From the NCBI RefSeq assembly GCF_049354825.1, contig NZ_CP186480.1, forward strand, positions 620,001 to 684,000: a stretch of 64,000 bases of DNA. The letters are read 5' to 3'. Origin of the DNA: Novosphingobium sp049354825 (GTDB lineage Bacteria > Pseudomonadota > Alphaproteobacteria > Sphingomonadales > Sphingomonadaceae). Within the stretch, counting starts at the first letter, position 1. Each line of letters starts with the position of its first letter. The notes beneath the pieces are model-generated. The model did no database searches, was not told the DNA's origin, and saw nothing but the letters and a program-made list of their open reading frames with translations. The position numbers were made by a program, and so were the translations under genes. Shown here in pieces: positions 54,365 to 63,300 of this stretch.

Positions 54365-55750
54365 TCATTTGGCGCCGGTAACTTCCGACGGCTTGAGCAT
54401 GACCAGCGCCGCGATGCCCGCCAGCGCCGCCGCCAGCGCGGCCGCCAGCGCCGCATGGGCATAAGCGCGGTCGAGGGCATCGCCCTGCGCCGCCAGCACC
54501 GCGCCCAGCAGCGCGGTGGCAATCAGGCCGCCGGTGCGGGCGATCGCGCTGTTGAAGCCGTTGGCGGTGCCGACATGCGCGCTGTCGACCGATGCCATCA
54601 CCGCGCCGGTCAGCGGCGCCACCGCCAGCGCCATCCCCGCCGCGATCACGCACAGCGCCGGCAGCAGCGTGGTGAGGTAAGGCGCATCGCTGCTCAACCT
54701 CGCCGACAACGCGAACCCGGCGGCCACCACCAGCGGCCCGATGGTGAGTGGCCAGCGCGGTCCGATCCGCGCCGCCAACCCGCCCATGAACCGGCTCGAG
54801 CCGGCGAGCACGAGCGGGATCGGCAGCAGCGCCGCGCCGGCCTGCAATGGCGAATAGCCGTGGTTTTCGATCAGCACGTAGGGAACCAGCACGAAGTTCG
54901 CCGCCAGCGCCCCGTAAAGCAGGAAGGTCAGCAGGGTCAGGCCGCCGAAGCTGCGGGTCGCGAACAGCGCAAGCGGCATCGCGGCGTGGCTGCCGCGCTT
55001 CCACTCGGTCACCAAGAACAGCGCCAGAAGTGCCGCCCCGGCCGCGACCGCGACCAAGCCCTGCGTAACTTGCGGCTGCGCCGCGCCAAGCACGGTCAGG
55101 CCCCAGGTCAGCGCAGCGAGCGCGGCGGTGGCCGCGGCCACCCCGGCCAGGTCGAGCCGGGCCTTGCCTTCGCCGCCGGCTTCGCGAACCTTCAGCCAGC
55201 CCAGCGCGATCGCGCCGGCGGCCAGCGGCAAGTTGATGAGGAAGATCGCCCGCCAACCGACCGCGCCGATCAGCCAGCCACCCAACAGCGGCCCCAGCGC
55301 GGGCGCGACCGAACCCACCGCCGCCCAGGTGCCCACCGCCTTGCCGCGCGCCGCGCCGCTGTAGGCCGTACCCAGAAGCGCCAGCGAGTTGGGCATGAGA
55401 AACGCCGCGCTGGCGCCCTGGACGACGCGGGCCGCCAGCAGCCATTCCAGACCGGGCGCCAATGCGCACCCGAGCGAGGCGAAAGCGAAGGCGACCAGGC
55501 CGGCCAGGAACACCTGCCGGCGTCCGAACCGGTCGCCCGCCGCGCCGCCCAGCAGCAGCAGCGCCGACAGCGGCAGGAGATAGGCGTTGACCACCCACTG
55601 CAGCGCCTCGGCGCTGGCCGACAGGTCCGCCTTGATCGCGGGCAGGGCGACATTGGTGACCGAGCCGTCGACGAACGCCAGGCTCGAGGCCAGGATCGAG
55701 GCTGCCAGCGTCCAGCCGGGCGCGGGTGCCGATGTCTGCTTGCGCGCCAT
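54365..55750 (-). CDS. DHA2-family MFS drug transporter (EmrB/QacA type)
   Basis: 461 residues, about 14 helices. Motif D1 'SLAFVDGSVTNVALPAIKAD' at the N-terminus, motif A 'LGGAAGDRFGRRQVFLAGL' and motif C 'LALGPLLGGWLIGAVGWR' type segment are present. Predicted proton-driven multidrug efflux; substrates unknown. Monocistronic on the minus strand with short flanks. Confidence 0.9.
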   Translation of the reverse strand: MARKQTSAPAPGWTLAASILASSLAFVDGSVTNVALPAIKADLSASAEALQWVVNAYLLPLSALLLLGGAAGDRFGRRQVFLAGLVAFAFASLGCALAPGLEWLLAARVVQGASAAFLMPNSLALLGTAYSGAARGKAVGTWAAVGSVAPALGPLLGGWLIGAVGWRAIFLINLPLAAGAIALGWLKVREAGGEGKARLDLAGVAAATAALAALTWGLTVLGAAQPQVTQGLVAVAAGAALLALFLVTEWKRGSHAAMPLALFATRSFGGLTLLTFLLYGALAANFVLVPYVLIENHGYSPLQAGAALLPIPLVLAGSSRFMGGLAARIGPRWPLTIGPLVVAAGFALSARLSSDAPYLTTLLPALCVIAAGMALAVAPLTGAVMASVDSAHVGTANGFNSAIARTGGLIATALLGAVLAAQGDALDRAYAHAALAAALAAALAGIAALVMLKPSEVTGAK

Positions 55751-55833
55751 GCCTGATCGCCCCCTTGCTGGCGACGGCCTATGCGCCTTGCCCGGGCGCG
55801 TCGAGCGGGCATTCGTTCAGCGCGGTGCCCGCC

Positions 55834-56781
55834 TCAGGGTTTGAGTCCTTTTTCCGCGTACTTGGTCGCCACGGCGGGATCGAGCTGGATGGCCCTGGCG
55901 AGATCGGCATTGGCATCGGTGCTGCGGCCCAGCCGCATTCGCGCGATGGCGCGACCGAAATAGGGACTGGCGTAAGTGTCGGCGGCCTTGATCGCGTACG
56001 TGTAAGCGCTCTCGGCACCTTGCCAGTCGCGCGTCCGCAAACCGACCATGCCCAGGCTGTCGTACGTGTTGGCGGCTGGGTCGATGTCCAGCGACGCGTT
56101 GCAATCCTTCCGCGCCGCAGCAAGGTCGGCGTTCTGCCAGGCGGCCTTGATCCAGCAGCGCGAATTGAGCAACTCGGCCTGCTTCAGTTCGATGCTGTCC
56201 GCCTGGTCTTCGCTGATCTTGTCGGGATCGATTCTGTCGATCGTCGCCAGCGCCGCGTCGAGGTCGGCGACGGCGCCGGTGTAGTTCCTGGCCGCCTCGC
56301 GGCGCTCAGCGCGCAGCGACAGCGCGAAATAGGCGGTGGGCACCAGCGCCAGCGCCCGGTCGAGGTCAACGTCGGGCGATCCGGTGCCGTCGATCATGCG
56401 GCTGAAGGCGCGCGCGGTGTACGCATCGGCGCGGCGATACTTGTCGGCGCCGGCGGAGGCCAGGATGGCCGCGATATCCGCGTCCGCGGTCGCCATCAGG
56501 GCCTTGCGCTTCGCCGACCCCTTGGGATTGGCGATCGCCGCATCGTAAGTGAGCCCGGCCCGGTAGCTGAGCACTTCCGCGACCGCGCCGGGGGTGATCC
56601 CCTTGGTCGCCAGCAGCGCGGTGCAGGCGGCGATCCCCTCGTCGTAACCGCTGCTGCGCGAGGCGGCGCACTTCTTGGCCTGGGCCTGGTCGTACTGCGG
56701 CTGGGCCGCTCCCGTGGACGCGGTCTGGGCGTAGGCCGGTGCGGCGGCAAGCAGCGCGGCGAGTGCAAGCGTGGTTTTCAT
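55834..56781 (-). CDS. Exported tetratricopeptide-repeat protein
   Basis: 315 residues, signal peptide 1-19 ('ALLAAAPAYAQ'). Alpha-helical throughout with TPR-like units ending 'AESAYTYAIKAADTYASPYF', 'ARAIQLDPAVATKYAEKGL'. TPR proteins act as protein-interaction scaffolds in the periplasm or outer membrane. No partner can be read from the context. Confidence 0.75.
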   Translation of the reverse strand: MKTTLALAALLAAAPAYAQTASTGAAQPQYDQAQAKKCAASRSSGYDEGIAACTALLATKGITPGAVAEVLSYRAGLTYDAAIANPKGSAKRKALMATADADIAAILASAGADKYRRADAYTARAFSRMIDGTGSPDVDLDRALALVPTAYFALSLRAERREAARNYTGAVADLDAALATIDRIDPDKISEDQADSIELKQAELLNSRCWIKAAWQNADLAAARKDCNASLDIDPAANTYDSLGMVGLRTRDWQGAESAYTYAIKAADTYASPYFGRAIARMRLGRSTDANADLARAIQLDPAVATKYAEKGLKP

Positions 56782-56847
56782 GGTCGTTCCCCCCGGACGA
56801 TAGAGCGGCAGTAAACCGCAAGTCGCGGCATCGGTAAAGCCCCCGGC

Positions 56848-57417
56848 TCAGTCCTGCTGGCGCAGCGCCACGTCGTTCATGAAGCGGGCGTCATCGCCGC
56901 GCGCCAGCCACTCTGCTTCGGCGGCGATCGCGCCCAGCATGCCCGCCAGGTCGTCCATCTCGCTCCTGGCATAATTGCCCAGAACATGGCCGGTCACGCG
57001 GTCCTTGTGCCCGGGATGGCCGATGCCGATGCGCACGCGGCGGAATTCGGGACCGAGATGGCTGTCGATGCTGCGCAGCCCGTTGTGCCCCGCCAGCCCG
57101 CCGCCGACGCGGACCTTGACCTTCATCGCCGCCAGGTCGAGCTCGTCGTGGAAGACGGTCAGTGCCTCGATCCCCAGCTTGTAGAACCGCAGCGCCTCGG
57201 CCACCGAACGGCCGCTTTCGTTCATGAACGTCGCGGGCTTGAGCAGCAGCACCTTGGCGCCGCCGAGGCGCCCTTCCTGGACCCAGCCGGAAAACTTCTT
57301 CTGCGGCGGTCCGAAACCGTGCACTTCGGCCACCGTGTCGAGCGCCATGAAACCGACGTTGTGGCGATTGAGCGCGTATTGGGTGCCCGGATTGCCGAGG
57401 CCGGCCCAGATCTGCAT
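56848..57417 (-). CDS. pth: Peptidyl-tRNA hydrolase
   Basis: 189 residues. 'IWAGLGNPGTQYALNRHNVGF' gives the Pth signature with catalytic His20 region, followed by 'LLKPATFMNESGRSV', 'FHDELDLA' and 'GGLAGHNGLRSI'. It releases peptides from stalled peptidyl-tRNAs. Start at 57417 (MQIWAGLGNPG) matches the family; a 12-codon extension is not family-like. Downstream of rplY with a strong hairpin between. Confidence 0.95.
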   Translation of the reverse strand: MQIWAGLGNPGTQYALNRHNVGFMALDTVAEVHGFGPPQKKFSGWVQEGRLGGAKVLLLKPATFMNESGRSVAEALRFYKLGIEALTVFHDELDLAAMKVKVRVGGGLAGHNGLRSIDSHLGPEFRRVRIGIGHPGHKDRVTGHVLGNYARSEMDDLAGMLGAIAAEAEWLARGDDARFMNDVALRQQD

Positions 57418-57453
57418 CGACGTCTCCAGAACTTCACCGGTTCCTGACAGCAA

Positions 57454-57486
57454 AAGGCCGCCCCGGGCAATCCCCGGGGCGGCCTT
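57454..57486 (-). terminator. Strong hairpin between rplY and pth
   Basis: Perfect 14-bp GC-rich stem (57454-57467 with 57473-57486) with a 5-base loop; on the minus strand the 3' arm runs into TTTT, a short U-tract. Probable terminator of rplY, leaving pth to a separate or partial read-through transcript. Confidence 0.85.
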
Positions 57487-57509
57487 CGCATTGGGTCGCG
57501 GGCCGCGCC

Positions 57510-58157
57510 TTATTCGGCGCTGCCACCCTCGGCATCGCCTTCGGCCGAAGCGGCTGCGTCGGTCTCGGTGTCGCCGGTCTCGCTCTTGAGCGCCGACGGG
57601 GCGACGATCGTGGCGATGGTGAAGTCGCGGTCGGTAATGCCGCTTTCGGCACCCTTGGGCAGCTTCACGTCGCTGATGTGGATCGAATCGCCAACATCCT
57701 TGCCGGTGACGTCGATCTCGATCTCGCTCGGGATCGAATCCGGCGCGCAGACGAGGTCAAGCTCGTGGCGCACGACGTTGAGCACGCCGCCGCGCTTCAG
57801 GCCCGGGCTGGCTTCTTCGTTGACGAAGACCACCGGCACGTTGACGTGGACCTGCGCGCCCTTGGCGATGCGCAGGAAGTCCACGTGCAGCGGGCGGCTG
57901 GTGACGGGGTGGAAGGCCACGTCCTTGGGCAGCGTCCGGTGAGTCTTGCCCCCGACGGTCACTTCCACGAGGCTGTTGAAGAAGTGTCCGGTGCCCAGCT
58001 GGCGGACCAGTTCCTTCTCCTCGACGTGGATTGCGAGGGGTTCTTCCTTGCCGCCGTAGACGACGGCGGGGACGCGGCCTTCGCGACGTAGCGTGCGGGA
58101 GGCTCCCTTGCCGGCCCGCTCGCGCGTCTCGGCCGGCAGTGTAAGCGAATCGCTCAT
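57510..58157 (-). CDS. rplY: 50S ribosomal protein L25/general stress protein Ctc
   Basis: 215 residues. The N-terminal L25 domain ('GKGASRTLRREGRVPAVVYG') and the C-terminal extension ('LKRGGVLNVVRHELDLVC', 'IDVTGKDVGDSIHISDVKLP') are the long Ctc type. The last ~25 residues are acidic and Ala/Glu-rich. L25 binds 5S rRNA. Its own promoter region upstream separates it from the TraB genes. Confidence 0.94.
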   Translation of the reverse strand: MSDSLTLPAETRERAGKGASRTLRREGRVPAVVYGGKEEPLAIHVEEKELVRQLGTGHFFNSLVEVTVGGKTHRTLPKDVAFHPVTSRPLHVDFLRIAKGAQVHVNVPVVFVNEEASPGLKRGGVLNVVRHELDLVCAPDSIPSEIEIDVTGKDVGDSIHISDVKLPKGAESGITDRDFTIATIVAPSALKSETGDTETDAAASAEGDAEGGSAE

Positions 58158-58273
58158 GTTCGTGCCTTTCGAATTGCGTGAAAAGTTGTCGTACCTTCCG
58201 CGGCACGCCTCCAGGGATGACCACGCTCGCGGAAGCGCGCGCCCCTATAGGCCAAGGGCCGCGAAAGCAAGCG

Positions 58274-59143
58274 TTACTGCACCCGCCGCACCGTGAACCC
58301 GGCCGCCGCCAGCCGCGCCGGCAGCCCACCGGGCCCGGCCATGTGCGCGCCGCCCACGGCGACGAAGGGATGGCGCCCGGCGCGCATCAGCGCCGCGATC
58401 GCGCCGCTCCATGCCGCGTTGCGGCGCGTCAGCAGGGCATCGCGCAGCGCCGGGTTGGCCATCAGTCCGGTGGTCGTTTCGCGCGCGATCGCGTCCATGT
58501 CGCCGCGCGCCCACGCCTCGGCCAGGCGCGCATCGTCGTCGCCGCCCTCCAGCGTCGCGGCCAGCAGCGCGCGCTGCGCGTCCTCGGGCAGGCTGTCGAA
58601 AATCGCCAGTTGCCGTTCGGCGCCTTCCAGCTCGGTAACGGTCTTCGTTCCCGCCGCGGCCAGCACCGCGCGGTCGATCCCGGCGTCGACGGCATCGTTC
58701 GGCGTGGCCGCGCGGGCAAGCATCAGCGCGGCTCCCCAGGTCTCCACGCGCGAGAAATCAGTCCCGGTCGCGCCGGCACGGGTCAGCGTATCGGCCAGCG
58801 CCGGGCGCAGCGCAGGGGGCACACGCTGGTCGAGCGGTGGGTGGCCGGGGCTGGTCGCCAGCGCTGTGAACACCGGCGCGATCCGTTCGGGGTGAGCAAC
58901 GTCGGCCACCTCGACCACGACCCGGTCCGAGGCCGCCAGCGCCGCGCCGAAGGCCGGGGTGCGCCACGCACGCGGCTTGTCGAGCGCGTGGATCGTGCCG
59001 AACAGCCAGCCTTTCTGCCCGTCCGGCCCGCTTACTTCCCACAGCGCCGGGCGTGCCGGTGCGGGCGGGGGCGACGCAGGCTTGCAGGCGGCCAGCGCCA
59101 GCAGCGCGGCCAGGGCGGCGGCAACGGCGAAACGGCGCGTCAT
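58274..59143 (-). CDS. TraB/GumN family lipoprotein (second of tandem pair)
   Basis: 289 residues. Lipobox 'LALAAC' with Cys20. 'GWLFGTIHALDKPRAW' carries the family's GTIH motif, followed by 'ASDRVVVEVADVAHPER', and near the C-terminus 'FVAVGGAHMAGPGGL' with the second conserved His. TraB/GumN proteins are proposed metalloproteases, function unproven. It follows its paralogue, overlapping it by 4 bases. Confidence 0.85.
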   Translation of the reverse strand: MTRRFAVAAALAALLALAACKPASPPPAPARPALWEVSGPDGQKGWLFGTIHALDKPRAWRTPAFGAALAASDRVVVEVADVAHPERIAPVFTALATSPGHPPLDQRVPPALRPALADTLTRAGATGTDFSRVETWGAALMLARAATPNDAVDAGIDRAVLAAAGTKTVTELEGAERQLAIFDSLPEDAQRALLAATLEGGDDDARLAEAWARGDMDAIARETTTGLMANPALRDALLTRRNAAWSGAIAALMRAGRHPFVAVGGAHMAGPGGLPARLAAAGFTVRRVQ

Positions 59144-60078
59144 TGCACGCGGGTGACGGCAATTCCGCGCCTGGGCAAGGCTTCGATCAGGCTGTCGGTC
59201 CCGGCCAGGTGCCCCGCGCCCACGGCCACGAAGACCTCGCCCGGCTTGTCCAGCCGCGCCGCCACCCAGTCTGCCCAGGCACGGTTGCGGTCCGCGACCA
59301 GCGCCTTGGCAAAGACGCCCTCCAGCTCGCTGTCCGCCAACGCCGCGGCCAGGGCGGGGACGTCGCCGCGGCCCCAGTCGTCGACCATCTCGCCCAGCGC
59401 CTTGACAGTGTCGCCGCCGTCCACGGCTTCGCGCAGCAGGTCCTTCTGCTTTGCCAGCGGCAGGCGGTCGAACATGTCGAGCTGCTGCGCCATCGTCTCC
59501 AGCCCGGCGCGCGGCTTGCCCTGCGCCTTGGCGCGCGCGGCCAGCGCGTCCTCGACGCCCTGCTGCCCGGTAATGCCGGATCGTGACAGCGGCACCGATC
59601 CCAGCACGATCGCCGCGTACCACGGCTTCAGCCGGTCGAGAGCGGCGGGCGGCAGCTTGAGCCGCGCCAGCGCCGCCTCGACCCTGGCGGCATCCGCCGG
59701 CCCGATCGCACCGCGCAGCGTCTGTCCCTGCGGCAGCGTGCCTTTTTCCAGCACCAGCGCCTGCACCGCGGCGGGATCGACGTCCGGCAGTTCGGTGACA
59801 AGCTCCGCGGAATGGTCGAACGCGGCCGCCACCGGGCCGTTCAGCCAGTCCAGCCCCTTGGGCAGCGCGTGAATGGTACCGAACAGCCAGATAGTGGTGT
59901 CGGCGTCCGACACCTTCCACAGCGCCGGGCGAAGGGTGCGCGCCTCGATACGCTCCAGCGGCACCGTGACGTTGGGCCGGGGCGTGGGAAAGGTCTGCTG
60001 GGCCTGCGCGGCAGGGGCCAGCGGGGCCAGCAGCAGCGCGAACGCGCGCAGGGCGCGGCGAAGGAGGGGGAATCGCAT
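59140..60078 (-). CDS. TraB/GumN family protein (first of tandem pair)
   Basis: 312 residues from ATG 60078 with an AGGGGGA-like site upstream. Signal peptide to about 27 ('APLAPAAQAQQ'). 'TTIWLFGTIHALPKGLDW' has the GTIH motif, and 'FVAVGAGHLAGTDSL' the C-terminal one, as in the downstream lipoprotein; the two align over their whole length. The open frame further upstream (to 60258) is not coding. Confidence 0.85.
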   Translation of the reverse strand: MRFPLLRRALRAFALLLAPLAPAAQAQQTFPTPRPNVTVPLERIEARTLRPALWKVSDADTTIWLFGTIHALPKGLDWLNGPVAAAFDHSAELVTELPDVDPAAVQALVLEKGTLPQGQTLRGAIGPADAARVEAALARLKLPPAALDRLKPWYAAIVLGSVPLSRSGITGQQGVEDALAARAKAQGKPRAGLETMAQQLDMFDRLPLAKQKDLLREAVDGGDTVKALGEMVDDWGRGDVPALAAALADSELEGVFAKALVADRNRAWADWVAARLDKPGEVFVAVGAGHLAGTDSLIEALPRRGIAVTRVQ

Positions 60079-60172
60079 GGTATCTACATAGGATGCCTTG
60101 TGTGCGATTGCCTGAACGAAACGCGCCGACCGGACGTGTTGATTTGCACCGCGCCATCGGCCAAAGGCCCGG

Positions 60173-61078
60173 ATGATGGCCGAAACCGCCCGCGCAACCT
60201 CTTTCCAGGACATGATCCTGACCCTGCACGCCTTCTGGGCGAAACAGGGCTGCGTCATCCTTCAACCCTACGACATGCGCATGGGCGCGGGCACGTTCCA
60301 CACCGCCACCACGCTGCGCGCGCTGGGGCCGGAGCCGTGGAACGCCGCGTTCGTCCAGCCCTGCCGCCGCCCGACCGACGGGCGGTATGGCGAAAATCCG
60401 AACCGCCTGCAGCACTATTACCAGTACCAGGTGATCCTGAAGCCATCGCCGGCCAACCTGCAGGACCTCTACCTGCAATCGCTGGCACAGATCGGCGTCG
60501 ATCCGCTCCTTCACGACATCCGCTTCGTCGAGGATGACTGGGAAAGCCCCACGCTGGGCGCCTGGGGGCTAGGCTGGGAAGTCTGGTGCGACGGGATGGA
60601 GGTGACCCAGTTCACCTATTTCCAGCAGATGGGCGGCTTTGACTGCAAGCCGGTCGCCGGCGAACTGACGTACGGGCTTGAGCGGCTGGCCATGTACATC
60701 CAGGGCGTCGACAGCGTCTACGACCTGAAATTCAACGATACTGGCGTTACTTACGGCGATATCTTCCTGGAAAATGAGAAGCAGATGTCGAAGTGGAACT
60801 TCGAGGTCGCCGATACCGACGGGCTGTTTGCCGGCTTCAAGGCCGCCGAGGCTGAATGCCGCAATGCGCTGGCCGCCGGCGTGCCCATCGCCGCTTATGA
60901 ACAGGCGATCGAGGCCAGCCACTTGTTCAACCTGCTGCAGGCGCGCGGCGTGATCTCGGTGCAGGAGCGTGCCAGCTACATGGGCCGCGTGCGCGACCTC
61001 GCGCGGTCGAGTTGCGAAGCGCACATGGCCAAGGAGAGCGAGCGCTGGAGCCGCGATTTCCCGGGGTGGACGCCGTGA
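60173..61078 (+). CDS. glyQ: Glycine-tRNA ligase alpha subunit
   Basis: 301 residues (a second ATG directly follows at 60176). 'SFQDMILTLHAFWAKQGCV', 'QPYDMRMGAGTFHTATTLRA', 'RPTDGRYGENPNRLQHYYQ' and 'LGWEVWCDGMEVTQFTYFQQ' are the invariant catalytic-subunit blocks. Forms the heterotetrameric enzyme with GlyS. Its last codons overlap glyS (GTGA). Confidence 0.97.
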   Translation: MMAETARATSFQDMILTLHAFWAKQGCVILQPYDMRMGAGTFHTATTLRALGPEPWNAAFVQPCRRPTDGRYGENPNRLQHYYQYQVILKPSPANLQDLYLQSLAQIGVDPLLHDIRFVEDDWESPTLGAWGLGWEVWCDGMEVTQFTYFQQMGGFDCKPVAGELTYGLERLAMYIQGVDSVYDLKFNDTGVTYGDIFLENEKQMSKWNFEVADTDGLFAGFKAAEAECRNALAAGVPIAAYEQAIEASHLFNLLQARGVISVQERASYMGRVRDLARSSCEAHMAKESERWSRDFPGWTP

Positions 61079-63231
61079 CGGCCGATTTCCTTCTCGAACT
61101 GCGTTGCGAGGAGATCCCTGCGCGGATGCAGGCCGGCGCGCGAGCCGATCTCGAACGCCTGCTGCGCGACAACCTCAAGGCCGCGGGTGTCGGCCACGGC
61201 GCGGTGACCGTGTGGTCGACCCCGCGCCGCCTCGCCGCGATCGTGCACGGCCTCCCGCTGGCGACCGACGCCGTGCGCGAGGAATTGAAGGGCCCGCGCA
61301 CCTCGGCACCGCCGCAGGCGCTCGAAGGCTTTCTGCGCAAGACCGGCTTGTGCCAGGACCAGCTCGAGGCACGCGGCGATACCTGGTTCGCGGTCATCGA
61401 GCGGCCGGGCCGCGCCACCCGCGACGTGCTGGCCTGGGCGGTCGCGGCGATCGTCCGCCAGTTTCCGTGGCCCAAGTCGATGCGCTGGGGCGCCGCCTCG
61501 ATCGACACCGCCTCGCTGCGCTGGGTACGCCCGCTGTCGGGCATCGTCGCGCTGCTGGGCGATGACGTGGTCGAATTCGAGGTGGGCGGCGTGCAGTCGG
61601 GCGCGGTCACGCTGGGGCACCGGTTCCACCATCCCGGCATGATCACGATCGGCAGCGCCGCCGATTACCAGGACAAGCTGCGCGCCTGCCACGTCATCGT
61701 CGACCATGCCGAGCGCGAAGGCACCGTGCGCGAAATGGCCCGCGCCGCTGCACTGGCTGCGGGGCTGACCCTGGTGGAAGACGAAGGGCTGGTGGTGGAG
61801 AACGCCGGGCTGACCGAATGGCCGGTCCCGCATCTCGGCCGCTTCGACGCCGATTTCCTCAGCGTCCCGCCCGAGGTCATCCAGCTCACGGCGCGGGTAA
61901 ACCAGAAGTATTTCGTCTGCCAGGATGGCGATGGAAAGCTCGCCCCAAAACTGGCCAACGCCTTCGTCTGCACCGCCAACATCGCCGCCAGCGACGGCGG
62001 CGCCGCGATCGTCGACGGCAACCGCAAGGTCCTCGCCGCGCGGCTTTCCGACGCGCGCTTCTTCTGGGACCAGGACCGCAAGACTCCGCTGGCCGAGCAC
62101 GCGAAAAAGCTTGAACGGATCACCTTCCACGAAAAGCTCGGCACCGTCGCCGACAAGGTCGAGCGCGTCGCCAGACTGGCGCGCTGGCTGGTGGAAGAGG
62201 GGATCGTCAAGGGTGCCGATCCCGATCAGGCCGAACAAGCCGCCCGCCTCGCCAAGGCCGACCTCGTCACCGAAATGGTCGGCGAATTTCCCGAACTGCA
62301 AGGCCTGATGGGCGGCTATTACGCCCGCGCCGAGGGCCTGCCCGATGCCGTCGCCGACGCCATCCGCGATCACTACAAGCCGGTCGGGCAGGGCGATGAC
62401 GTGCCGACGGCGCCGGTGACGGTGGCGGTGAGCCTGGCGGACAAGCTGGACAACTTGTTCAGCTTTTTCAGTGTCGATCTTTTGCCGACCGGATCGAAAG
62501 ATCCATTTGCGCTCAGGCGTGCAGCTTTGGGTTACCTCCAACTTGCACAAGCCAACGCCGTGAAAGTCGAATTCTCAACGATGGCCGCCGCTTGGTCCGG
62601 TAAGCCCTTCGATGGCGGCCTAGGACTGAAGGTGGCGGACTTTCTTTTCGATCGCCTTGGAGTGCAGCTCAAGGACCAAGGCGTGAGGCACGATTATATC
62701 CAGGCCTCGCGCGCCTGGAGCCAAGGCAGTGATACGGACGGCCGCGTGGATCGCGTTGAGGCGAGAGCTCGCGCATTGGGCCAGTTCTTGAGCACCGAGG
62801 ACGGCAAGAACCTGCTCGCCGGGTACAAGCGCGCCGCCAACATCCTCAAGAAGGAAGACTGGCAGGACGCAGCCCCGCACGACGGCGAGGAAGATCCTTT
62901 CGCGATGGTCGACGATCCCGACGTCGCGGCGGCCATGCGCGCGCGGATGGCGATCAAGAAAACGCTGTCCTACACACCCGAGCCTGCGGAAAAGGCGCTG
63001 ATAGACGCGCTCGACGCAGCCGGGCCGAAGGCCCAGGCGGCGGTCGAGGCGGAGGATTTCGCCGGCGCAATGGCGGCGCTCGCGTCGTTGCGCGCGCCGA
63101 TCGATGCCTTTTTTACCGAGGTGACCGTCAACGATGCCGACCCGGCAAAGCGCGAAGCCCGTCTCGCCCTGCTCGGGCGGTTCCGCAAGGCAGTCCACGC
63201 GGTGGCCGATTTCAGCAGGATCGAGGGCTAG
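61075..63231 (+). CDS. glyS: Glycine-tRNA ligase beta subunit
   Basis: 718 residues from a GTG at 61075 overlapping the glyQ stop. 'DFLLELRCEEIPARMQAGA' at the N-terminus, 'RFFWDQDRKTPL', 'GELQGLMGGYYARAEG' type block ('FPELQGLMGGYYARAEG') and 'PTGSKDPFALRRAALG' are GlyS hallmarks. The C-terminus holds the tRNA-recognition domain. The stretch 62440-62780 uses noticeably AT-richer codons than the rest of the gene. Confidence 0.96.
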   Translation: MTADFLLELRCEEIPARMQAGARADLERLLRDNLKAAGVGHGAVTVWSTPRRLAAIVHGLPLATDAVREELKGPRTSAPPQALEGFLRKTGLCQDQLEARGDTWFAVIERPGRATRDVLAWAVAAIVRQFPWPKSMRWGAASIDTASLRWVRPLSGIVALLGDDVVEFEVGGVQSGAVTLGHRFHHPGMITIGSAADYQDKLRACHVIVDHAEREGTVREMARAAALAAGLTLVEDEGLVVENAGLTEWPVPHLGRFDADFLSVPPEVIQLTARVNQKYFVCQDGDGKLAPKLANAFVCTANIAASDGGAAIVDGNRKVLAARLSDARFFWDQDRKTPLAEHAKKLERITFHEKLGTVADKVERVARLARWLVEEGIVKGADPDQAEQAARLAKADLVTEMVGEFPELQGLMGGYYARAEGLPDAVADAIRDHYKPVGQGDDVPTAPVTVAVSLADKLDNLFSFFSVDLLPTGSKDPFALRRAALGYLQLAQANAVKVEFSTMAAAWSGKPFDGGLGLKVADFLFDRLGVQLKDQGVRHDYIQASRAWSQGSDTDGRVDRVEARARALGQFLSTEDGKNLLAGYKRAANILKKEDWQDAAPHDGEEDPFAMVDDPDVAAAMRARMAIKKTLSYTPEPAEKALIDALDAAGPKAQAAVEAEDFAGAMAALASLRAPIDAFFTEVTVNDADPAKREARLALLGRFRKAVHAVADFSRIEG

Positions 63232-63300
63232 CCGCTTACGCCCCAGGACGGTGTCAATTGTGTCAAGCAACTGTGACTTTCAACGAAAGCCGGCACCACG

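Noticed and set aside
58274..60514. 746-residue frame suggesting a double TraB protein
   Set aside because: The first TraB-like gene is in a different frame; the open frame is coincidental and the second gene has its own ATG and lipobox signal peptide.
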